A stretch of DNA of 12,082 nucleotides, from positions 1 through 12,082 of the forward strand of contig JAGHTS010000114.1 of NCBI GenBank assembly GCA_018065225.1. The letters run 5' to 3'. The position numbers were made by a program, and so were the translations under genes. The notes under the pieces were generated by a model, which saw nothing but the letters and a program-made list of their open reading frames with translations, searched no databases and was not told the origin of the DNA. This stretch comes from Candidatus Phascolarctobacterium caballi (GTDB lineage Bacteria; Bacillota; Negativicutes; Acidaminococcales; Acidaminococcaceae). Below are positions 1-4,766 of the stretch, piece after piece. Numbering within the stretch: the first letter of the stretch is position 1; each line of letters opens with the position of its first letter.

Positions 1-2
1 AG

Positions 3-43
3 TAAAAATCACGTGATATTTGTTAAATATCACGTGATTTTTA
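3..43. repeat. Perfect 19-bp inverted repeat with self-palindromic arms
   Basis: Positions 3-21 and 25-43 are perfect reverse complements around a 3-nt loop (GTT). Each arm also contains the 10-bp palindrome ATCACGTGAT (8-17 and 29-38), so two identical dyads lie 21 bp apart, about two helical turns. The outermost paired bases are A5 and T5 runs, so the element could act as a bidirectional intrinsic terminator, for example for nth on the minus strand about 130 nt downstream of its stop. It could equally be a double operator for a gene to the left of the window. The sequence does not decide between these. Confidence 0.8.
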
Positions 44-91
44 GAACGCATTTTTGTGAAATTTTGTATTTTCAAAACAAGTTTTTTAGTA

Positions 92-127
92 GTTTTGACG
101 TCAAAATCCAGTTTTTGACGTCAAAAC
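92..127. repeat. Tandem pair of 14-bp palindromes TTTTGACGTCAAAA
   Basis: Two exact copies of the palindrome TTTTGACGTCAAAA occupy 93-106 and 113-126, with centres 20 bp apart. Because each copy is self-complementary, 92-106 and 113-127 also form a 15-bp inverted repeat around a 6-nt spacer. A degenerate relative (TTTTCAAAACAAG) lies at 69-81. The phasing fits two dimers of one regulator on the same DNA face. An RNA hairpin is also possible, but there is no U tract of terminator type after it. The regulator and the target gene are unknown; the target would probably be left of the window. The rest of 1-174 shows no coding signal. Confidence 0.75.
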
Positions 128-174
128 CAAGATTTTTATCAAAAATATGAATTTTAAACCATATCATTTGGTTT

Positions 175-807
175 TTATTTTATATCCTCGCATGACGGGC
201 AAAACTTTTTCAAAACACAATTTTCACACTCCGGTTTCCGTGCTTTGCAAACCAACCGCCCGTGCCAAATCAACCAATGATGTGCCTCGCCCCATTTCTT
301 TTTGGGGATAACCTTTTGCAATTCCATTTCCGTTTTCTCCGGTGTGTCGCCCTTTGCCAAGCCAAGCCGATGACTGACCCTAAACACATGGGTATCCACC
401 GCAATAGCGGGAATATTATAAATAATGCTTGCCACCACATTGGCAGTTTTGCGTCCAACACCAGGCAACTGCATCATAGTTTCAATATCATTAGGAATAA
501 CATCATTAAACTCCTCGTGGAGCATTTTTGCCATTCCCAACAAATTTTTCGCTTTGGCATGATACAGCCCACAATCATGAATTTCCTTTTCTAATTGTGG
601 TAAAGTCAATTTCAGCATTTTGGTGGGCGTATTCAAACGCGGAAAAATCCTTGCTGTTATCAAATTAACCCGTTCATCCGTACATTGTGCCGATAAAATA
701 ACCGCCACCAGCAATTCAAACGGGGAATGATAATTCAATGCCGTTTTAGTCCCTTTATATTCAGTTTCCAATGCCTTAAGAATTTTGGCTGTTTGTTCTT
801 TTTTCAT
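175..807 (-). CDS. nth: Endonuclease III (DNA glycosylase/AP lyase)
   Basis: This is base-excision repair endonuclease III, a cytosolic bifunctional glycosylase/AP lyase that removes oxidised pyrimidines and nicks the abasic site. The 210-aa product is full length for the family and keeps the residue spacing known from E. coli Nth. The helix-hairpin-helix LPGVGRKTA (114-122) carries the Schiff-base lysine K120. The catalytic aspartate is D138 in VDTHVFR. The four [4Fe-4S] ligands are C187, C194, C197 and C203 (C-x6-C-x2-C-x5-C). The start is ATG at 805-807 with a modest AGAAG ribosome-binding site. The gene lies 72 nt after the amino-acid-binding protein gene, with a terminator between them. 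A TATAAT with an upstream TG overlaps that terminator, so nth probably has its own promoter. Nothing looks damaged, and the identification is secure. Confidence 0.97.
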   Translation of the reverse strand: MKKEQTAKILKALETEYKGTKTALNYHSPFELLVAVILSAQCTDERVNLITARIFPRLNTPTKMLKLTLPQLEKEIHDCGLYHAKAKNLLGMAKMLHEEFNDVIPNDIETMMQLPGVGRKTANVVASIIYNIPAIAVDTHVFRVSHRLGLAKGDTPEKTEMELQKVIPKKKWGEAHHWLIWHGRLVCKARKPECENCVLKKFCPSCEDIK

Positions 808-824
808 AACAACTTCTTTTTCAA

Positions 825-853
825 ATTATAACATAAAAAATGCTTGGCATAAA
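825..853 (-). promoter_or_regulatory. Candidate extended -10 promoter for nth
   Basis: On the minus strand, TATAAT (825-830) is preceded by TGT, an extended -10. The hexamer 17 bp upstream (848-853, TTTATG) matches the -35 consensus at only three positions. The predicted start near 818 leaves a leader of about 11 nt that contains the AGAAG ribosome-binding site. The element is embedded in the terminator of the preceding gene. Confidence 0.4.
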
Positions 854-862
854 TGCCAAGCA
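835..862 (-). terminator. Intrinsic terminator of the amino-acid-binding protein gene
   Basis: Minus-strand transcripts form a 9-bp stem (TGCTTGGCA at 841-849 pairing with 854-862) around a 4-nt loop, followed by six U (835-840). It begins 17 nt after the stop codon of the upstream gene. The 10-mer GTGCTTGGCA in its 5' arm recurs in the hairpin before the same gene at 1734-1758. Confidence 0.85.
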
Positions 863-879
863 CTTTAAGTAATCCGATA

Positions 880-1710
880 TTATTGTGCCAACGGTTGTTT
901 TTTGATGGCTTCTGCCATAATTTCCTTAAAATCTTTGTCCGTCATTTTTCCCAAAACCTTATTCATTGCTTCCACCAAATTAGCATTGCCTTTACGCACG
1001 GCAATACCAATTTCAATATCTTCCGCATCTGCCTTAAAGCCCTTGCCGGCAGGGAACTCCACCATTACCAAATCTTTGTTGGCAAACTCCGCCGCCTGTG
1101 CTGTAGGTGCATCAGTTACAAACAGATTAATCTTGCCTGACTGCAATGCCACAATCAAACCGGGAACAGTATCAATAGCGGGCAACTTTTTCACATTGGG
1201 AACTTGGTCAATCATTTTGTCATACCACACCGTATTGATTTGGCTGGATGCTTTTGCCCCTTTCAAATCTGCCACACATTTTGCTTTGGCAAAAGGACTG
1301 TCCTTTTTTACCAATGCCACAATATTCGCATAATAATATGGTTTGGTAAAATCTACGGTTTGCTTACGCTCGTTGGTAATACTCATACCGGCAATAGCCG
1401 CATCAATTTTGCCGCTGACCACAGCAGGCGGAAGTCCGTCCCATTCAATCTTGTAAACTTCTAAATCTGCTCCCATACTGTCTGCCAATTTTTTGGCAAT
1501 AATCACATCATACCCATAAGCATACTCATCACTGCCTGCAATTTTTACTGCACCGCCATCAGCAGTCGGCTGGGACCAGTTGTAAGGTGCATAACCGCAC
1601 TCCATTCCCACACGCAATTTTTTTGCGGCATCAACATTGGCCGCAGTTATAGAAACGGCAGCCATCATAGCTCCGCAAAAAGCATAAGTCAACAATCTTC
1701 TTAGCTTCAT
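880..1710 (-). CDS. Polar amino-acid ABC transporter, periplasmic substrate-binding protein
   Basis: This is a family 3 extracellular solute-binding protein (SBP_bac_3; 276 aa, usual length) that captures a polar amino acid for an ABC importer. Residues 1-28 form a Sec signal peptide: a KLRR n-region, a hydrophobic core and probable cleavage near VDA-A. There is no lipobox, so the protein should be soluble in a periplasm. Family landmarks are YGYDVIIAKKLA (65-76), GMSITNERKQTVDFTKPYY (108-126, with the S-x-T...R ligand motif), SSQINT (155-160) and VTDAPTA (198-204, with D200 likely contacting the alpha-amino group). No permease or ATPase gene is adjacent, so it is an orphan here and the substrate cannot be told from sequence alone. 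The ribosome-binding site AGGAGG (1720-1725) lies 9 nt before the ATG and directly after a hairpin with a U8 tract. Confidence 0.9.
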   Translation of the reverse strand: MKLRRLLTYAFCGAMMAAVSITAANVDAAKKLRVGMECGYAPYNWSQPTADGGAVKIAGSDEYAYGYDVIIAKKLADSMGADLEVYKIEWDGLPPAVVSGKIDAAIAGMSITNERKQTVDFTKPYYYANIVALVKKDSPFAKAKCVADLKGAKASSQINTVWYDKMIDQVPNVKKLPAIDTVPGLIVALQSGKINLFVTDAPTAQAAEFANKDLVMVEFPAGKGFKADAEDIEIGIAVRKGNANLVEAMNKVLGKMTDKDFKEIMAEAIKKQPLAQ

Positions 1711-1725
1711 TTCTCTCTTCCTCCT

Positions 1726-1758
1726 AAAAAAAATAATAATGTGCCAAGCACATTATTA
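1726..1758 (-). terminator. Hairpin plus U8 directly before the binding-protein ribosome-binding site
   Basis: A perfect 11-bp stem (1734-1744 with 1748-1758) closes a 3-nt loop and is followed by eight U (1726-1733) in minus-strand RNA. The AGGAGG ribosome-binding site of the next gene begins on the next base (1725). It has the form of an intrinsic terminator for the fusion gene upstream. Its position means any transcript reaching the binding-protein gene from further upstream must read through it. If the promoter at 1761-1789 is used, it would instead be a 5'-terminal, shortened stem-loop. Confidence 0.7.
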
Positions 1759-1760
1759 AC

Positions 1761-1789
1761 ACTTTACCAAAAGAATCAATTACTTACAA
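1761..1789 (-). promoter_or_regulatory. Candidate promoter for the binding-protein gene
   Basis: On the minus strand, a -35-like TTGTAA (1784-1789, 4/6) is separated by 17 bp from TAAAGT (1761-1766, 4/6), which is preceded by TGG as an extended -10. Transcription would start near 1754, inside the 5' arm of the hairpin at 1734-1758. The match is moderate. Confidence 0.4.
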
Positions 1790-1857
1790 CATAAATTTTA
1801 TTTTTACCAAATTTTTTCTATAAATGTAAACTTTGAACCATATTTCCCAAAAATCCG

Positions 1858-3123
1858 TCAGCGGATACTCTCGGCAAATTTTTTCACAATGTCAACAGGG
1901 AACAACTCAATAAATTTGTCACACATTTTCTGCCAATGACGTTCCACCCTTCTCAAACGTATACTACGAAATTCATAATCAATCGGCAAAAAGAAACTGC
2001 TGCCCAAATCACTTAACAGACGGATACGTATATCATTGCCATAGGTCTGCACCGCAATATTTTCTTCCGTAATATTCATAGTAATAATCTCATTAGTAAG
2101 CATATCCTGCTTAAGTTGTTTCATCTTGCTTACCAACAAATCAAATTCATTCTGCAACCTTTCAGGATGCTGAAAATAATCACGAAAAGTCGGACAAACC
2201 GAGCCATCCGGCTGAACAATGCGTTCATAAATGTACCCGTGCCCCATATTAGTTTCACACTCACCATAAAATACGGGTAACATACTGTAATCAAATTCTG
2301 GGTGTTGTGCCATGTACCGACGATAACGTTTTTCCCGTTTAATATCTCTCAACCCTTCTTTATTATAAACAACTTGCACACATTTATTTTTATCCGCAGG
2401 ATGCCGATAACATTTTTTATAACAACTAACCCCCAACAAATCATTTGGATTTAACTGCAAATATCCTGACTTAATATTGCCGGTTTGCTCGTCAGCTGAC
2501 CAAAAAACCATTTGTGTCGTCTGCAAAATAAGTTTCTTGCTTTTAGATGCTTTTAACCTGTAATCCGTGAGTTTGTTTTCGCAATCAGTAATAAATTCTT
2601 TATTGTGTGTCAAAGGCAAATTAATCCTAACATTAAGTTCCGCACATTCAAAAGTCGCCATCCCTAAAATTGCCGCACAACCGGCATCTGTCAACAACCC
2701 GGGATTGCCAAGTTTAGCTACCTGTTCTGTAATCAGCAAAACCTTAACCGCATTATCACAAACCTTTAACGGAACCAATGCAGCAGTCTGTGCCGCCTTT
2801 GCCAATCGCTCTGCCCTCAAAGTCCTTTCGTCCGGTGAATTTTTAGGCAACGCATAACATTCCATAATACTATTATATGCTTGGGCGTCCTCATCCATCA
2901 GTTTCAAAAACTCGCTACGGGCAACAGCCAACTCACCTTCCAACAACGACATATCATTTTCAACAGCCCTAAACTTTTCCTTACCCAAAGTCAAATTAGC
3001 CATCATAGATGCCAAAGCAGCACTTAAAGCCCCAACTAAAGCAGAAGCACCGCCACCGCCCGGTGTCGGTGCCTTTGACGCCAATTCCGCTATAAAATTA
3101 GCAACAGATTCATTCAATAACAT
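1858..3123 (-). CDS. Fusion protein: formiminotetrahydrofolate cyclodeaminase (FTCD_C/FchA) + YrbL-like domain
   Basis: Residues 1 to about 205 match the FTCD_C family, which deaminates formimino-THF or hydrolyses methenyl-THF in cytosolic one-carbon metabolism. The folate-binding glycine-rich segment is APTPGGGGASALVGALSAA (18-36), and NPGLLTDAGCA (140-150) matches the usual NPxxxSDAGVA motif. Residues about 225-400 match YrbL, a PhoP-regulated protein of unknown function in enterobacteria. Shared blocks are CYKKCYRHPADKNKC (234-248), GHGYIYERI (294-302), LKQDMLTNEIITMN (337-350), LLSDLGSS (369-376) and RRVERHWQKM (391-400). The frame is open across the join (about 206-225), with no ribosome-binding site before the internal M205. 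Against kinase-like YrbL motifs, the beta-3 lysine is Q250 and the LKPxN loop reads ITEEN (351-355), while N355 and D372-L-G remain. The ATG lies 7 nt after a tRNA-Ser and has no Shine-Dalgarno. The domain calls are fairly sure; the joint function is unknown. Confidence 0.85.
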   Translation of the reverse strand: MLLNESVANFIAELASKAPTPGGGGASALVGALSAALASMMANLTLGKEKFRAVENDMSLLEGELAVARSEFLKLMDEDAQAYNSIMECYALPKNSPDERTLRAERLAKAAQTAALVPLKVCDNAVKVLLITEQVAKLGNPGLLTDAGCAAILGMATFECAELNVRINLPLTHNKEFITDCENKLTDYRLKASKSKKLILQTTQMVFWSADEQTGNIKSGYLQLNPNDLLGVSCYKKCYRHPADKNKCVQVVYNKEGLRDIKREKRYRRYMAQHPEFDYSMLPVFYGECETNMGHGYIYERIVQPDGSVCPTFRDYFQHPERLQNEFDLLVSKMKQLKQDMLTNEIITMNITEENIAVQTYGNDIRIRLLSDLGSSFFLPIDYEFRSIRLRRVERHWQKMCDKFIELFPVDIVKKFAESIR

Positions 3124-3130
3124 AATAAAA

Positions 3131-3218
3131 TGGCGGAAGGGGTGGGATTCGAACCCACGGAGGCTCGCACCTCGCTGGTTTTCAGGACCAGAGCCTTAAA
3201 CCACTCGACCACCCTTCC
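3131..3218 (-). tRNA. tRNA-Ser (anticodon UGA)
   Basis: The 88-nt gene folds as a class II tRNA with an encoded CCA. The acceptor is GGAAGGG/CCCTTCC with discriminator G. The anticodon stem is CTGGT/ACCAG around the loop CCTGAAA, giving anticodon TGA (3182-3184), which reads UCA and relatives. A long variable arm (GAGG/CCTC stem) and a T arm with TTCGAAT complete the fold. Loop position 33 is C (plus-strand g at 3185) instead of the nearly universal U33. The 5' end is 41 nt from a consensus -10. The 3' end is 7 nt from the start codon of the cyclodeaminase-YrbL gene, so the two are probably co-transcribed. Confidence 0.95.
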
Positions 3219-3258
3219 AAACAAAAAGGTCAATCTACTTTTTGTAAATTGCCTTTTT

Positions 3259-3287
3259 ATTATACTTGATTACTTTTTTTCTTGCAA
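3259..3287 (-). promoter_or_regulatory. Strong promoter for tRNA-Ser (and probably the fusion gene)
   Basis: On the minus strand, TTGCAA (3282-3287) and a perfect TATAAT (3259-3264) are 17 bp apart. The predicted start is near 3252, giving a pre-tRNA leader of about 33 nt. That leader contains an 8-bp hairpin (ACAAAAAG/CTTTTTGT, 3221-3228 with 3238-3245) ending 2 nt before the mature tRNA. Confidence 0.75.
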
Positions 3288-3363
3288 CATTTATAATCAC
3301 TCAAATTACTGTCATTTAACAAAATTATCCAATAATACTTTCTTTTTTTACTACAATTTATTA

Positions 3364-3735
3364 TCAAAAGAATATGTAATAAATCAAAATACCAACTAAT
3401 CCGGGAATACCAAAAATTCCTGCCACAAGAGCATTAACAAGATTGATTGGCACAGAGAAATGGGCAAAACTGCCTAACCAGTTTACACCCATCAGCAAAG
3501 CACATCCAATAATACCATTAATTACAAATTTAAACGGCAAACTTATAAGTTTATAAACAACAAACAAAACCACTACTGCTACTACAATCCAAGCATAATC
3601 TCCCAAACTGCCGACGATTCCACTTAATTCTGAAGATTGGGTTGCCTGTTGCACCAAACCGTTAATACCGTTAATAATGGCTTGTACATCTAACTGACCA
3701 AATAAATTAACTATCGTTTGCATAATACTTTCCAT
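3364..3735 (-). CDS. BofA-like membrane protein (pro-sigma-K processing inhibitor family)
   Basis: The 123-aa product has an N-terminal segment of about 45 residues rich in Q, N and S. Hydrophobic stretches follow at about 48-67, 71-87 and 98-122. The C-terminal half, with NGIIGCALLMGVNWLG (73-88) and VPINLVNALVAGIFGIPG (95-112), matches BofA. In Bacillus, BofA restrains the SpoIVFB protease that activates sigma-K in the mother cell. Its position after recR repeats the conserved Bacillota order. It is longer than Bacillus BofA, the extra residues being N-terminal. The ATG at 3733-3735 has a good AAAGGAG 7 nt upstream, which favours it over the internal M5. It has its own promoter. No other sporulation gene is in the window, so a role in sporulation cannot be assumed. 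Confidence 0.85.
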   Translation of the reverse strand: MESIMQTIVNLFGQLDVQAIINGINGLVQQATQSSELSGIVGSLGDYAWIVVAVVVLFVVYKLISLPFKFVINGIIGCALLMGVNWLGSFAHFSVPINLVNALVAGIFGIPGLVGILIYYIFF

Positions 3736-3795
3736 TTTTGTTCTCCTTTATATACAAATACTTTTTTCAAAGATTTTTATCGTTAAAGTTTTTGT

Positions 3796-3824
3796 ATTAT
3801 ACCATATTTTACTTAATTCACCAA
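3796..3824 (-). promoter_or_regulatory. Extended -10 promoter for the BofA-like gene
   Basis: On the minus strand, TGGTATAAT contains a perfect -10 (TATAAT, 3796-3801) with an extended TGG. TTGGTG (3819-3824) sits 17 bp upstream as a partial -35. The start near 3789 would give a leader of about 53 nt, so this gene can be expressed independently of the recR operon. Confidence 0.65.
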
Positions 3825-3832
3825 TCTGATAT

Positions 3833-4432
3833 TTACATTTCTTTTCTGTTTGCCAATGCCTGTGCCAATGTTAATTCGTCCGCATATTCCAAATCACCGC
3901 CCATAGGCAATCCCTGTGCTATACGGGTAACTTTAATTCCCACCGGTTTCAACAAATGTGCCAAATATGCCGCTGTTGCTTCACCTTCCACATCTGAATT
4001 AGTGGCAATTATTATTTCCACAACAGGTTCATGCTGTAACCGCTCAAACAAATCTTTAATGTAAAGATTGTCCGGCCCAATTCCGTCCAATGGTGACAAA
4101 GAACCATGCAAAACATGATACATGCCTTCATAACCATGACTCCGTTCCATTGCTGATACATCTTGCGGTTGCTCCACCACACAAACTGTATGGCGGTCAC
4201 GCTTAGTATCACTGCAAATTTCACAAATCTCGCTATCCGTCAAATTAAAACAACATTTACAAAGATGCACTTCTTGTTTTGCAGTTAAAAGTGCTTCTGC
4301 CAACCGTTTTACATCCTGTTCCTGCATATTAATAATGTGGTATGCCAAACGCATAGCACTTTTGGAACCAACACCCGGCAAACGCCGTAATTGTTCATAA
4401 AGATTAGCCAAAGGACGGATAACTTTTGCCAT
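3833..4432 (-). CDS. recR: Recombination mediator protein RecR
   Basis: RecR acts with RecO and RecF in the cytosol to load RecA onto SSB-coated gapped DNA. The 199-aa product is full length. The helix-hairpin-helix is RLPGVGSKSAMRLAYH (17-32). The C4 zinc finger uses C58, C61, C70 and C73 (C-x2-C-x8-C-x2-C). The Toprim domain runs from about 82 with VVEQPQDVSAMER (85-97) and NSDVEGEATAAYL (145-157). The C-terminal GLPMGGDLEYADELTLAQAL is typical of the family. The ATG is 2 nt after the ybaB stop with no strong ribosome-binding site, suggesting translational coupling. It is the last gene of the long operon. Confidence 0.97.
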   Translation of the reverse strand: MAKVIRPLANLYEQLRRLPGVGSKSAMRLAYHIINMQEQDVKRLAEALLTAKQEVHLCKCCFNLTDSEICEICSDTKRDRHTVCVVEQPQDVSAMERSHGYEGMYHVLHGSLSPLDGIGPDNLYIKDLFERLQHEPVVEIIIATNSDVEGEATAAYLAHLLKPVGIKVTRIAQGLPMGGDLEYADELTLAQALANRKEM

Positions 4433-4434
4433 AA

Positions 4435-4764
4435 TTATAATCCGGGTATTTTTATACCGCCGGTAATTTTTGCCATTTCTGTTTCTGTCATAGCATCCAC
4501 CTGCCGCATCCCCTCATTAACTGCCGAAACAATTAAATCTTGCAACATTTCCACATCCTCTGGATCAACTGCCGATGGCTGTATTTTAATCGCAGCCAAT
4601 TCTTTTTTGCCTGTAACGGTAACTGCAACTGCCCCACCGCCCACAGAAACATCCAAAGTACGCTGTTTCAAATCTTCCTGCAATTTTGCCATATCGGCCT
4701 GCATTTTTTGAACTTTCTTCATCATGCCAGCCATATTTCCCATACCACCCATACCATTAAACAT
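4435..4764 (-). CDS. YbaB/EbfC family nucleoid-associated protein
   Basis: This is a small (109 aa) cytosolic DNA-binding protein that dimerises and usually sits between dnaX and recR, as here. The Gly/Met-rich N-terminus (MFNGMGGMGNMAGMM) is followed by a coiled-coil helix (about 16-36), a beta-rich core with VSVGGGAVAVTVTGKKEL (39-56), VDPEDVEMLQDLIVSAVNEG (66-85) and a C-terminal helix. These are the family hallmarks. The ATG is 2 nt after the dnaX stop, and its strong AAGGAGG ribosome-binding site is encoded by the last codons of dnaX. The precise cellular role is unsettled in the family; nucleoid organisation or support of RecR-dependent repair is usually proposed. Confidence 0.95.
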   Translation of the reverse strand: MFNGMGGMGNMAGMMKKVQKMQADMAKLQEDLKQRTLDVSVGGGAVAVTVTGKKELAAIKIQPSAVDPEDVEMLQDLIVSAVNEGMRQVDAMTETEMAKITGGIKIPGL

Positions 4765-4766
4765 TT

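Noticed and set aside
156..174. AAACCA/TGGTTT hairpin next to the nth stop as a terminator
   Set aside because: For nth (minus strand) the stem is followed by A residues, not U. On the plus strand it is followed by a T-rich stretch, but the stem is only 6 bp and AT-rich and no plus-strand gene is known here.
3131..3218. tRNA read as selenocysteine or leucine tRNA because of its long variable arm
   Set aside because: The acceptor is 7 bp, the anticodon in the 7-nt loop is TGA and the discriminator is G, all consistent with serine. tRNA-Sec would need TCA and an 8-bp acceptor.
3130..3399. Plus-strand frame of 89 residues beginning MAEGVGFEPTEART
   Set aside because: This is the well-known spurious translation of the antisense strand of a tRNA (GVGFEPT type). 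The first third lies over the tRNA-Ser gene and the rest is AT-rich non-coding sequence.
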